Shown here: positions 10,001-20,140 of the stretch, piece after piece | How positions within the stretch are numbered: the stretch's first letter is position 1 | Layout: every line of letters begins with the position of its first letter | Source of the DNA: Isotricha intestinalis | Taxonomy: Eukaryota; Ciliophora; Litostomatea; Vestibuliferida; Isotrichidae | Assembly: GCA_023807065.1 (NCBI GenBank) | Contig: JAJJLU010000680.1 | Coordinates: 1 to 23,522 of the forward strand | DNA: 23,522 nt | Direction of reading: 5' to 3' | Notes under the pieces: model-generated | Told to the model about the DNA's origin: nothing | The model's input: the letters and a program-made list of their open reading frames with translations, nothing else | The model's database searches: none | Position numbers and translations under genes: made by a program

Positions 10001-13000
10001 AACATTTTATGAAAAAGTTTTTTCTGAAAATATGAAAAAATATGTAATGAAACCAAATGAAATTATATATCTTTTAAATCAAATGTTTGCAATTCAAAAT
10101 TCTCAAAAAAAAATTATTCTTAAAAAAATAACATCTTTAATCTATACTTATATAAAAATGTTATATTCATACAGTTATTATAATTATATTGATTTAATTA
10201 ATAAACATATTGAATATATTAATAAAAATATTCCTAATGATAATATTTACGGAAACGCTTTAGAAAATATAAATTATTTAAGAACTAAATTTGATGAATT
10301 AATAAAATATGAAAATTCTCAATTAAATCATCATCAAATGATAATTCTAACTTCTTATCATACTGGTCCAGATCCTTTAGATAAATCAAATCTTATAACT
10401 TCATATGAAGATAATTATACTAGATTAATTAAGAGAATTACTGGATATGTTCAAACAGATTTTGAATTGAAATTTTGTGATGAAGATTATTGTGAAAAAT
10501 TACCTGAATTAGATCAAAGTACTATAGATAATTATAATAATGCAATTTGTAGATATGGTATAAATGTTTTAAAAAATATTTATTTAGATAGTGAGAATAT
10601 AATTTCCACTGATTCTATAAAACAAATATCTTCTCAAAATTATCTTAATGAATACAAGAATAATTCAAATTATAATAAAGACCAAATTATTTCTGATATT
10701 TTATTATATTTAAATACAATTATGAATGAAGATAGTCTTTTAATAAATCCATATTTAGAAAATAATTTAAACAATATTCAAAGTATTTTCAGTAGGAATA
10801 TAAATGATGAATTTAGTAAAAAAAAATTAGAAAAGATAAATGAAAAAGTATTTGTTTTAGATAAAAGTCATACAAACAATATTAAAACATTAAAATCAAA
10901 TTTAAAAGGAAAAATATCATCTATTTTTAGTGAAGAAAAGAAGAATTTAAACGAATATTATTTTGATATTGAATTTATTCAGAATGATTTTGAAATAAAA
11001 TATAAAAATTTAGAATCCTCTTTAACTTCTAATTCAAATAATATTTTAAATCTTATTAAATATGATAATAATTCATTTCACAAAATTATTTTCGATTATT
11101 ATTTAAAAGACAAAGAGCAATTTAAACAATATATTGAAAATGCAATTATTGATGCAACATCATTTTTTTCAGATTTTAAACTTTTAAATAAAACTTTTAA
11201 TTACACCCAAATTTCAACTGAACAATTAGAAAATATTTCAAACACATTTGCAATACATTTTGAACAAAATTCAAAAAATATTTTAAATGAGGCAATCACA
11301 AATTTTTCAAATAATATTTTAAAAAAATTACTTGATGAAGAAGTAAATAATATACTCAGTGAATTTAATACTAGTTATGAAAACTATTATACAAGTGTGA
11401 GCCAAGGTTCAATAATTGAACCAACAAATGAAACTTTGAATATAACATCTTTTTCAAATACTTTTAATAATAATTTGGAAAAACATTTAAATAATTATAT
11501 TCAAGAAATAAATAAATTAATAAATACTAAGATTTTTAATGATTCATTTATTAATAAAATAAATACAAATTTAGGTATTTTAGACACTGAAAAATATAAT
11601 ATTGAAAATTTAGATGAAGTTTTATTAGAAAATGGAAATTATTTAAAAACCTTATGTGAAGATAGATATAATAAACAAAAAGTTTTATTAAATGAAAAAG
11701 TATATTCAATTATAAAAGAAAATTATAAAAATAATATAAACAATTTTATTAATTCTTATAGTTCAATATATTTTGATAAAATTTATGAAGAAACTTATAC
11801 AGATAATATTTTATATCAACTAGAATATTCTCAACTTCGATTTACTGATATTCAAACCTTTATAAAAGATTCAATTGAAAAAATAAATTATATCCAAGAA
11901 TTTATAAAAAATTCTTTATTGGAATCCTATGAAAATATTAAAAATAGTTTTACAAATAATTTAATTCAAAAAACTCAAGATTATTTATATACAGAAATTG
12001 ATAAATTTAATATAGAATCAAGTGAATTAATAACAAATAAATATTTAGAAGAAATAAAAAATTTATTTAATGGAGAAACAATTTCAAAAAGTTTAGGTTC
12101 TCAAATAATTGAAAATATACCAAAAGATTTTTCAAATGCATTTTATAAAGAAATGTTAGATTATTATATTACAACTCAAAAAAGCAATATTGATAATTTC
12201 AAAAAGAAATTTTTAGATGATATCACTTCTAAAGGTGAAGAAATAGTAAATTTAGTTAATAATGGAAAAAGTGAAATAGATTTATTATTTATTTCAATGC
12301 CTCTTGTATATAAAGATTTTGAAATAAAAGAAATTGAAATTCTTGTGGATGATTTTACTCAAAATACAAATTTATTATTAGAAGCTGATTCTATAACAAT
12401 TACAGATAAAAAAAAACAATATTTAAGATCATTATTAATTGATACAATTAAACCTAAAATGAATCAAGTTATTTCTATTTATAGTAATTCAGATAATGAA
12501 ATTAAAAGCAAAATTTCTAGTCATATTTCTTCTTTTAAAGATTATTCTATTGAAACTATTGAAAATTTAAAAGTTGATAATATAATTCAAGAAACTAAGA
12601 ATTCTTATTCAATTATTGAACAAACAAAAGGTGAATTAATTACTTTTATTAATGATAAAGTTAATAACTTTTCTTCAAATATTGAAAAAAATTTTGAAAA
12701 TGACTTTACTGATTATAAAAATAATATAAGAAGATTATCAAATTTATTTAAATCAAAAAAGAAAAAGAGAAATTTAGAACAAAAAGAAACTAATATAAAA
12801 AGAATAGGAGAAGCATTTAGTGGTCTTGAAAAAAAATTAAAAGAGTTATCAAATAAACTTTTAATGTCAGATGAATATATTAATTTTAATTCAGATAAAA
12901 CTCAATTTTCAAACACAGTAAAAAATGCTATAGAACATTTAAAAGATCCAATTAAACCTTCATTGGATTTATTAAAAGATTATTTAACAGATGAAGAACT

Positions 13001-13766
13001 TAATTCTTTTGAAAATAATTTAAATACTCAATCAGATAAAATTGTTAATGAATTAAAAAGATTACTTCAAAATGAAATAATACAACTTGGAAAAATATCA
13101 AATTATATTAATAATGATTATCAATCAATTTATTCTGAAGTTTATGTTATAATAAAAGTAATAATTGATGCATTATTATTATCTTATTTTGATAAAATAT
13201 TTAAAGATATGAAAACAATAAATGTTTCGGAAAACACAAAAATGGAAAATGGATATATAGCCAATGAATTTTCTGAAAATATGAATGGAGATATAGTAGT
13301 ATTTAAATCAAGTACTAATGAATATGGATTTTCTCATACAATAAATTTATTATATGAAGATTATAAAATTATTACAAATATTGAAGGAGGGGGTTATGCA
13401 AATATAAATGCATTATATCAATCTGGTGATTTTAGAAATTCAATTTATGGAACACTTGGAAATGGTCAAATAGGTATTAAAACAATTGGAGATTTAACTA
13501 CAGGAAAAGTAGAATTGACAGCTTATATTAAACAAAATGAATCTTCATATATTAAAAAAGTAGAAGAATATGTTACAAAAGAAGAAAAAAGATTAAGGGC
13601 ATTAAAATGTAAAAAGAAAGGTGGAGGTGGAGGTGGAGGTGGTTCACCCAAACCTGCTCCAATACCAACAGAGAAAGGACCATCATATTATTCTGTATGG
13701 GAAGTTACAAGTGAAGTAACTGAAAAAACTGTAAGTAAATTAAAAAATATTTTTAAATATTATTAA
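7065..13766 (+). CDS. Giant single-pass membrane protein, unknown function
   Basis: A 2233-residue protein in one uninterrupted frame. The first 53 residues are hydrophilic, with no signal peptide. A single transmembrane helix follows at about 54-76 (LYIILSVFSVILIGLTVILI), bounded by KRK and RKKKK, making it a signal-anchored protein with a very large C-terminal part. Residues 95-300 look globular, with strands and Tyr-rich motifs. A Ser/Glu/Asp-rich linker follows, then a basic SRRRRL site (443-448). From about 590 to 2050 the protein is Asn/Lys/Glu/Ile-rich, helical and coiled-coil-like, with many N-x-S/T sites. A second polybasic patch, KKKKR, is at about 1898-1902. The C-terminus holds a Gly/Tyr/beta-rich domain (about 2060-2165), one CKKK, eight glycines (2186-2193) and a Pro-rich tail. 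It may be a surface or membrane-tether protein. I recognise no family. Confidence 0.88.
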   Translation: MTDTINNVQIYNSNLYNKKNNEKNDNRNTEEIQRIVTSDNNREKNQNKSDKRKLYIILSVFSVILIGLTVILIIFLRKKKKNDDDNHNGNDEPIKGNNGELLVVKLKREINQVSVYNETIKMKTKAIFNAPLENGEKEKESNEDILVNRYMINIYDEKIMEDNSILYYGYVLILNVYNIYDEEKDIRTIDYMGYNIFNGSEREESVVLKNDLIGQYIESLKQKIGDSYEELYGKEIRDEINYLTLTPLVKFSFFENGTINQILKPKIIDSYAYSNLENFIFKSIPSISKSLYSNLDSKRQLQENIKREVSQDRMSLKQTENSEISFSSNSNVDSETNVSINDEGYISEVESSLKSESISDINDQIDDIAIDPESPIQKNDLDIEDENLSSGSIKSISNTINSRIFLEFTNINETVKNTMEKIIKDENVEFEETYLFNKINGNSRRRRLTHNFIQRDENGNNIKEKKFTGNLSDYPDISKLRNLDIKSLENPVMFSYSIFKSNLVGVKVGMSALVSFFPRNGTTMVKIIFNNNNNVSVISEKTEVSNIGNSLYLMDEIIDFVIMDIIRLYKSITTNQWVNIITKELLKVSTNIKKCNDISKVYIQPLNELIENLENSSKSSFQLIHQKINETNLELIQLKNDISSNPIKEENTIKIIQETENEFNSYIQSKNDKISSVHNSIINFIDDLTASLGSLSQGIDIFLYYNILEQLNLCSNIYEILNDDILKKAINSEKESFNLYIEETINSELDEILKENEFIANRLQTNETLKESIDENNRNDMIKKLNSFRENINNMISTIQKFIGDSFDNSLKQISLSNIINYKNEFVSKKSDLINELNASAQKASNFLSHVEDLETINLINTNIFKKRNELFSKYMIKRLQSIENEYMNENKLKSIDEEISKISELIKNEVYSNKENDFSNLINLVDDFCSKIKLIDFDNFSDNLYEKIFKMFNNTNLIKLMIENYYNELTPEFNELEVTFYEKVFSENMKKYVMKPNEIIYLLNQMFAIQNSQKKIILKKITSLIYTYIKMLYSYSYYNYIDLINKHIEYINKNIPNDNIYGNALENINYLRTKFDELIKYENSQLNHHQMIILTSYHTGPDPLDKSNLITSYEDNYTRLIKRITGYVQTDFELKFCDEDYCEKLPELDQSTIDNYNNAICRYGINVLKNIYLDSENIISTDSIKQISSQNYLNEYKNNSNYNKDQIISDILLYLNTIMNEDSLLINPYLENNLNNIQSIFSRNINDEFSKKKLEKINEKVFVLDKSHTNNIKTLKSNLKGKISSIFSEEKKNLNEYYFDIEFIQNDFEIKYKNLESSLTSNSNNILNLIKYDNNSFHKIIFDYYLKDKEQFKQYIENAIIDATSFFSDFKLLNKTFNYTQISTEQLENISNTFAIHFEQNSKNILNEAITNFSNNILKKLLDEEVNNILSEFNTSYENYYTSVSQGSIIEPTNETLNITSFSNTFNNNLEKHLNNYIQEINKLINTKIFNDSFINKINTNLGILDTEKYNIENLDEVLLENGNYLKTLCEDRYNKQKVLLNEKVYSIIKENYKNNINNFINSYSSIYFDKIYEETYTDNILYQLEYSQLRFTDIQTFIKDSIEKINYIQEFIKNSLLESYENIKNSFTNNLIQKTQDYLYTEIDKFNIESSELITNKYLEEIKNLFNGETISKSLGSQIIENIPKDFSNAFYKEMLDYYITTQKSNIDNFKKKFLDDITSKGEEIVNLVNNGKSEIDLLFISMPLVYKDFEIKEIEILVDDFTQNTNLLLEADSITITDKKKQYLRSLLIDTIKPKMNQVISIYSNSDNEIKSKISSHISSFKDYSIETIENLKVDNIIQETKNSYSIIEQTKGELITFINDKVNNFSSNIEKNFENDFTDYKNNIRRLSNLFKSKKKKRNLEQKETNIKRIGEAFSGLEKKLKELSNKLLMSDEYINFNSDKTQFSNTVKNAIEHLKDPIKPSLDLLKDYLTDEELNSFENNLNTQSDKIVNELKRLLQNEIIQLGKISNYINNDYQSIYSEVYVIIKVIIDALLLSYFDKIFKDMKTINVSENTKMENGYIANEFSENMNGDIVVFKSSTNEYGFSHTINLLYEDYKIITNIEGGGYANINALYQSGDFRNSIYGTLGNGQIGIKTIGDLTTGKVELTAYIKQNESSYIKKVEEYVTKEEKRLRALKCKKKGGGGGGGGSPKPAPIPTEKGPSYYSVWEVTSEVTEKTVSKLKNIFKYY
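13620..13643 (+). repeat. (GGTGGA)n run encoding poly-glycine
   Basis: Eight consecutive Gly codons alternate GGT and GGA until the last pair. This is the most G-rich stretch in the window apart from the final telomere-like bases. It forms a flexible linker between the beta-rich domain and the Pro-rich tail of the giant membrane protein. A tract of this type may vary in length between alleles. Confidence 0.8.
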
Positions 13767-13891
13767 AATTAATTAATAAATTTTATTTGATTTAATTTCT
13801 TTCTAAATTATATTTCATCACTTTTTTTATTTTTCATTTTTATTTAAAACATTTTTTTATTAATATATGAAAATTTAACTTTCTAAATAAA

Positions 13892-16744
13892 ATGGGATGT
13901 GTCCAATTAAAAAAAAAAGATGATTCTGAAATAATTAAATCTAATATTCCAATAGAAATAATTAATAATGGAAATGAAAATTACCAAGTAGAAATAACAA
14001 AACAAAATAATAAAGAAGAATTTCAAAATAAAAATATTATAACTCGAGATAGTAAAAAACCAAGTGTTTTAAATATAAATAATTATGTTAAAAATTCTGA
14101 TGAAAATTCAAAAAAAAAAAATGTGTACGCTCATAAATCATATAATAACTTTGAGCATATAAATTTATCTAAATTTCAATCAACAGAACCAATGTCAAAA
14201 TTTCATAATGAAAATGAAACAAATATAGAAAAACCAAAAGTCTTTAAACCAAAATTTTCTGAAAATGATAAAATATCAATTCAACAATCACTTCAAAATC
14301 ATTTTTTATTCAAAAATAAAAATCCTCAAATAATATCAAAAATAATAGATTCATTAGAAGAAAGAAGTTTACAAAAAGGAACAACATTATTTAATAAAGG
14401 AGATAAAGGAAATTATTTTTATATAGTAAAAGAAGGTAAATTAGAATTAATAACAGATTATGGTTCAAAAATATTAAATCAAGATGATAATTTTGGTGAA
14501 TTAGCATTAATAGAAAATAAAAAAAGAACAGCAACAGTAAAATGTATAGAAAATTGTATATTATATTTATTAAATGGCAAAATTTTTAGAGAAATAGTTT
14601 CAAAAATAAATGAAGGTGAATTAAAAGAAAGATTAACATTTTTAAAAGCAAGTGCAATATTTAATGTTTTAGATAATGTTCATTTAAATGCTTTAGCAAT
14701 GGGAATGTTAAAATCGAATTTGATATTAAACAAACAATTGTTTATGAAGGGGATATTGGTCAAAGTATATATATTATTAAAAGTGGTTGTGTTAAATGTT
14801 TTAAAGGAGATAAACAAATTAGAGTTTTAGGACCAAAAGATTTTTTTGGTGAAAGTTCAGTATTATTTAATACTCATAGAAGTTTATCTGTTTTAGTTGT
14901 TGAAAAAACTATTTGCTATCAAGTTTCTGAAAGTTTTCTAATTGAATGCTTGGGAAAAGATTTTAAACAAGTTATTCTTTCTTCTATTACCAAAGAAGCT
15001 TTAAAAAATAGTAAATATATGAAAATATTTGCTAATGCCAATTACTTTGATAAAATTTTTAAATTTTATGAATTTAATTGTTATAATAATAATGATATAT
15101 TTTTAGAACATAGTAAAAATGTTAAAAAGAAATTTTATATTTTATTAACTGGAAACTTAATTAATTCCAGCACTGGGGAAATAATTACTAAAAGAGGAGA
15201 ATTATTTGGAGATATTTTAATTAAAACTAATCATTTTACTAATATTGATATTATTTGTCAAGGTGAATGTAGAACATTAGAATTTGATTGGGATGAAATA
15301 GTTCCTAAATTAAATTTAAAAATAGAAAAAAAGAAAATTTTAAGTTTATTTAGTAGAATAAGTCATTTAAAGAAAATATCTCTATTTCATGAAACTTCAG
15401 AAAATAGATTGGTCGATATAGGAATAATGATGAAAAAGGAAAAATTTAAAAAGGGAGAAAAAATATTTGAAGAAGGAGAAATGGGAGAAAAATTATATTT
15501 AATAATTAAAGGGAAAGTAAAAGCATTTAAAGATAAAAAATTTATTAGAGAATTATGTGAAGGAAATTGTTTTGGAGAAGTAGCATTATTGGTAAATGAA
15601 CCAAGATCTGCTACTGTTATTGCAGAAACCGATACTAGTTTATTTACTTTAACTAAAGATGATTTTAATTCTTTTATTGATAAGCATATGTTAAATTATT
15701 TAGCTAAAAAAATTTCTCTTCAAGATAATTTTAATTTAACTTTAAATGATTTATTTTTTTGTAAAGTTTTAGGAAAAGGAAAAATTTGGTAATGTTAGTT
15801 TAGTTCATAATTCTAAAAATTTTTTTGCTATTAAAGCTGTTAATAGAAAAGCTGCTGATAAGCAAAAAATATTAGTTAAATATTTTATTCAAGAAAGAAA
15901 TATATTATTAAAATTAGAACATCCTTTTATCATGAAATTAGTGAAAACATTTAAAACTGATAATTATATTTTTTTCCTTTTAGAATATATATCAGGAAGA
16001 TGTTTAAGTAAGTATTTATGTTTACGTCAACAAAAGCAATTAAGAAATTTAGAAGAAACAAAATTTTATATAGCAACACTTTTATTAGTAATAGATTATT
16101 TAAATTCAATGAGAATATGTCATAGAGATATAAAGCCTGATAATATAATAATAAATGAAAGAGGTTATTTAAAATTAATAGATTTTGGAACAAGTATAGA
16201 ATTAAAAAAAGATTTTACAAATACAATAACTGGAACACCACATTATATATCTCCTGAAGTTTTATTAGGAAAAGGTTATGGATTTTCATGTGATTATTGG
16301 TCTATTGGAATTATTGCTCATGAAATTTATTATGGTTATTATCCTTTTGGAAAAAATGCTAAAGATCCTATTGATGTTTATAGAGAAGTTATTAAAAGAG
16401 AATTAATTTTGAAAAATGGAGATATTAAAATTAATCAATTGATTCAAAATTTACTTAAAAAAAATTTCACTCATAGAATTTGCTCTCTTGAAAAAGCCAA
16501 ATTGTTAAATATATTTAAAGATTTTAATTGGGATGATTTATTACAATTAAATTTAAATGCTCCTTATATTCCTAAAATTTTTCAATTAAAAGAATTTAAA
16601 GAATATAATATTTTATATTTAAATTATGTACAAAAAGAATTAGAAAATAAAGATAAAGGAGATGGTGATTCATTACTTTCTTCATATAATAATGATGATG
16701 AAAAAGATGTTAATTATGATCCAAATTGGGCAGATATTTTTTAA
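13892..16744 (+). CDS. PKG: cGMP-dependent protein kinase (alveolate type), two frame shifts
   Basis: If joined, about 950 residues: a Ser/Thr kinase activated by cGMP. MGC at 1-3 predicts myristoylation of Gly2 and palmitoylation of Cys3. Four cyclic-nucleotide domains follow. A has FGELALIENKKRTATV (201-216). B has FGESSVLFNTHRSLSV (about 317). C is degenerate (GDILIKTNHF, without the binding Glu/Arg). D has FGEVALLVNEPRSATV (about 560). The kinase has GKGKFGNV (about 627), AIK, HRDIKPDN (about 744), DFG (about 764) and SPE. This order, with a dead third site, is that of apicomplexan and other alveolate PKGs. The frame moves by one missing base near 14702-14716 (inside domain B) and by one extra A in a five-A run at 15780-15784, just before the Gly loop's FGNV. 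The two cancel. All catalytic residues remain, so sequencing error in A runs is the likeliest cause. A 125-base gap separates it from the giant gene. Confidence 0.88.
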
Positions 16745-16893
16745 TTTATTTCTTTTTATTGTCATGTATATAAATACTATTTTTATAAATTTTTATGTCT
16801 GTTATTAATGGAAAATGAGAATATTGGAATTATTAAATTAATGTTTCAATGATGATTCTAATATAATTGTTATATATATAAATTAAATTATTG

Positions 16894-16915
16894 TAAGATT
16901 ATATTTTTAATCTTA
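16894..16915. repeat. 8-bp hairpin downstream of PKG
   Basis: TAAGATTA and its exact complement TAATCTTA flank a six-base loop, about 150 bases after the PKG stop codon. It could be a 3' UTR structure. Chance occurrence in A+T-rich DNA is equally plausible. Confidence 0.35.
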
Positions 16916-17210
16916 TGATTAATAATTGGTATTAATAGAGAATAAGATAATGATTATATAATAATATTTATAAATACTTTTAAATTTTTTATTTTTCTTT
17001 ATTGGTTAATAATATATTATTGTGAACATTTTCAAGATATTAAATGAGAGGTTGTAAATATTGAAATAAAAGATAAAGATATTCATAAATAAATTTTAAA
17101 CAAATAAAATATTTTATAATAAGAAAATTAAGTTTTTTATGATAATTTTATAAATACGAAATTTCTGTTTTATTAATTTCATAAAGACAATTTTATTTCA
17201 CTTATTAAAA

Positions 17211-17274
17211 TTTGGTTATTTTTACTTAACAGCAAAAAAAAGGTTTTAAAGAAATATCAATAAAAATAACCAAA
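17211..17274. repeat. 14-bp inverted repeat
   Basis: TTTGGTTATTTTTA (17211-17224) and its exact complement TAAAAATAACCAAA (17261-17274) are separated by 36 bases, with an imperfect A/T extension outside both arms. This is the longest perfect inverted repeat I noticed in the spacer. It has no coding content and no flanking direct repeat, so I do not call it a mobile element. Confidence 0.5.
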
Positions 17275-18538
17275 AATTTTTAAATTTTTCTTACTCAAAA
17301 ATTTAATAAAAATATTTCCAATTCTAAATAAGAGAAGATTATTTAATGAAAAAATAATTTTAGAAAGCAATAATGAGATTTTTTATATTTTTAAATTAAC
17401 TCATTCAAATATTCCTTAAAATGTTAAACAAATAAAAAAATTAATTTATATAAAAGCTCAACAAATAATACAAGAAATATAATTAAAAGAAGATCATTAA
17501 AAATTCTTCTCAAGTGAACTCTAATAAAAAAATAGATTTAAATATTTACTGATTCATCGATAAATAAGGTAAATTTGAAATAAATCAATTAAGTTTTTTT
17601 AAAAAATAAATAAATAGCATCGAAATATAAAATTAGATAAAGGTTAAACAATTTGTTTAAAAAATAAAAGTGAATAATCTTCTTATTCAAAAATCAAAAA
17701 AATTAAAATTAAAAATTTAATAATGAATCTTTAAGGGAAAAAACAAATTTTTCCTAACTTATTTCTACTAAAAAACAATATAATATTTTTTCAAATGAAA
17801 TTATAATTAATATAAACATTGTTTATTTTAAAATAAGAATGAAAATTCAAATTATTCTAATGTAATGAAATAAAAAGAATAATAATAATATAATTAACCA
17901 AATCCTAATTAAAATGAAAATGAATTATTTAAATCTCAAATAATAAAAGTAAGATATTTATCTAAAAGATTCCATTTTCAACAAAAAACAAATCCCTCAC
18001 AAAAATTTAAATAAAAATAATAATACATTTTTTTAATTAATATAAATAAAAAAATAATAATATATTCCTAAAAAATTTTTTTATTTCATTAAATAGATAA
18101 AAATATTTATTATCATAGTTTGTATATCTTGATTTCCTTTACAAATATCTGAAGAAATATTACCCAATATTTTCAATCAGATTTCTAAACTTTATTAAAA
18201 TTATAAATAACCGATTGTCTTCTTCATACTTCAAGAGAAAACAGTTTATTTTGTAATCAGATCAAGACTGAAATAAATTTGAATTAAAAATAAAAGGATA
18301 TATTCCTTTAAGTCCTTAAATTATGATATTAAATTTTAATTATTATCCGTATATATAAAGCTAATTTAATATATTATTATCATCGCTTCCAATTAATATA
18401 TTATAACAAAAAATTGAAGATTTTCTTCAATTTATTGGATTATTTAAATTTCTAAAGATTAAAGATAAATATTATTGCCAACAGAAAAATTTGATTAAAA
18501 ATTGAGATTTCAACCACATATAAATCAATCATGTATGC

Positions 18539-18566
18539 ATTATTTCTTTTGTTCCAAAGAAATAAT
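18539..18566. repeat. 11-bp hairpin in spacer
   Basis: ATTATTTCTTT and its exact complement AAAGAAATAAT flank the loop TGTTCC. No gene context explains it. It lies inside the 18119-18600 stretch of broken short frames. Confidence 0.4.
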
Positions 18567-19066
18567 TGAATAATAAAATTTCATCCATTTTTAGTAATCA
18601 AAATTTGAATAAATAATTTGTTTGATATATTATAAAAATTGAATCAAATTATTTTAGTTTATATTTATAAGAGAATTATTATTAATTTTTAATAAAACAA
18701 ATTTTAAAATTAAAACTAGAATTAACTAATAATATTGAAATATTATTCTAAAAAATAAAAAGAATAGAAAAAATTTCCTTTAAGATAAAGTATATATCTT
18801 AAATTAATCCATTTTACTCATTCGGGTTATCTTTTTAAAAATAAAGAAAAAATAAAAAAAAATTATAATTTTTTTGAATGAAATTTTTTAAAACACAAAT
18901 TTACATTAATTTAAATTATGTCTACAATTACTACCTCTATTCATAAAAAAAAGTTATTATTTAATTATACCACTAGATTCATAATCATATTATAAACAAT
19001 TTATTCGTAATCATAATTTATAATTTCATATCATAAAAAATACATTTATAATGACTTTTACTTTAT

Positions 19067-20140
19067 TTAAGAAATTTTTACAACAAAAACACTAATATTA
19101 TCCGAGCTTCCAAAATTAAAACATTCCTGAACTAATCTATCACAAATTTTTTTAGTAACATTATCATTCTTATTGCATTTAATGAAAGTATCATAAATAA
19201 AATATTGAATTTCTTTTTCTTTTAAATGATCCCAAATACCATCTGAAGCAAGAACAATAAATTGATTTTTAATATTAACATCAATTTCTTTTCTAAATAT
19301 ATAAGGTTCACATTTAACACCAAAGTCTTTAAATTCAAAATCACCAAAAGTTCTACTTAACATTAATTTACCATTAACTCTTCCATTTCTTAAATTTCCT
19401 CCTGAATTAATTATTCTTTTTTTTTCTCTTGGATCATTTGCTCTATGATCATAAGATAATTTTTCATATATTTTATCATTATATAAAGTACATCTTGTGT
19501 CTCCTACATTTGCACAATATAATATTTTTTTATTTTCTTCTTCTTTTATATATAATATTGTACCTGTTGAACCTCCATTTAGAGAATTTTCTTTTATTTT
19601 ATTATTTAAATCTGAAAAGGTTTTTAATATAGATTTTTTTATTTGATTTTCTTCTGATATATTTTTTTTAAAATATTTATCAAAATTATGTGCTAAAAAA
19701 GAACTTACTAAATCACCTCCATGACCATCAAATAAAGTTATTAAAATATTATTTATTTTATCATTAAAATTTATTATACTTTTTCCCATATCTTCCATTT
19801 TTTCTTTGAATACTTTATTTCTATCTTCTTTATATGAAAATTCAACATTAAAATTATTTAAATCTTCAATTGAATATTCACTTCCTTTATGTCTTTTTTC
19901 TTTGTTATCTATTAATGAACGATTTGTTGGTGAATTATTATTTATTACTTTATCAAATTGAGTTATGTTTAATTGCCTTTCTTTTCTTATTGTAGATGAT
20001 TTATTATCAAAAGTATTAGTTGGATTTATTATATTATATGATTGTTTGTGGAGTTTTATTTGTTTTGCTTTTGTGAATGTTTGAGTTTTTTTAATTCCTA
20101 AATTATTGTATTCTGTTATTTGATTTTGTATTTTTGACAT
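19067..20140 (-). CDS. PP2C-family Ser/Thr protein phosphatase
   Basis: A 357-residue metal-dependent (PPM) phosphatase that removes phosphate from Ser/Thr. The first 95 residues are a low-complexity, basic leader. The catalytic domain fills 97-357 and has the family motifs in order: EDMG (116-119), LFDGHGG (136-142), GGSTGTILYI (189-198), ANVGDTRC (210-217), YDHRANDPREKKRI (230-243), LMLSRTFGDFEFK (259-271), VLASDGIWDHL (296-306) and GSSDNISVFVV (344-354). The metal-binding aspartates D138, D300 and D347 are present. EDMG departs from the usual EDR/EDA, where the Arg that contacts phosphate would stand. The stop is TAA and the start is the first ATG. It converges with PKG across a 2.3-kb spacer. 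It could oppose one of the kinases here, but nothing in the sequence shows that. Confidence 0.94.
   Translation of the reverse strand: MSKIQNQITEYNNLGIKKTQTFTKAKQIKLHKQSYNIINPTNTFDNKSSTIRKERQLNITQFDKVINNNSPTNRSLIDNKEKRHKGSEYSIEDLNNFNVEFSYKEDRNKVFKEKMEDMGKSIINFNDKINNILITLFDGHGGDLVSSFLAHNFDKYFKKNISEENQIKKSILKTFSDLNNKIKENSLNGGSTGTILYIKEEENKKILYCANVGDTRCTLYNDKIYEKLSYDHRANDPREKKRIINSGGNLRNGRVNGKLMLSRTFGDFEFKDFGVKCEPYIFRKEIDVNIKNQFIVLASDGIWDHLKEKEIQYFIYDTFIKCNKNDNVTKKICDRLVQECFNFGSSDNISVFVVKIS

Larger units (their letters stand above)
16745..19066. other. 2.3-kb convergent spacer, no recognisable gene
   Basis: It lies between the 3' ends of PKG (+) and PP2C (-). It holds several inverted repeats, listed separately. 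Short open stretches occur at 17270-17419 (49 codons, no ATG) and on both strands around 18119-18600, each interrupted by many stops and none matching a family I know. At this base composition, runs of 40-50 open codons are expected by chance. Given the decayed genes in other spacers, an old unrecognisable remnant around 18100-18600 cannot be excluded. Confidence 0.5.

Noticed and set aside
14702..15931. Introns separating the three PKG frames
   Set aside because: Domain homology is continuous across both junctions with a change of exactly one base each; there is no room for an intron and no GT/AG pair at the breaks.
15951..16193. Minus-strand open frame opposite the PKG kinase domain, and similar opposite-strand frames in the giant gene, PP2C and CK1
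   Set aside because: They mirror conserved coding sequence, have hydrophobic low-complexity composition and no motif; they are shadows of the real genes.
17270..17560. Open stretch and continuation interrupted only by TAA and TGA codons, plus strand
   Set aside because: The first 49 codons have no ATG and resemble no family. The continuation has many stops. Length is within chance expectation.
16894..18566. Inverted repeats as ends of a mobile element
   Set aside because: The arms are short and the repeats are separate hairpins, not a matching pair around a transposase. No target-site duplication or coding content is seen.
18119..18600. Protein-like fragments on both strands of the PKG/PP2C spacer
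   Set aside because: Plus-strand frame has about a dozen stops; minus-strand pieces shift frame repeatedly. Some short segments look protein-like, but none could be assigned, so no gene is called.
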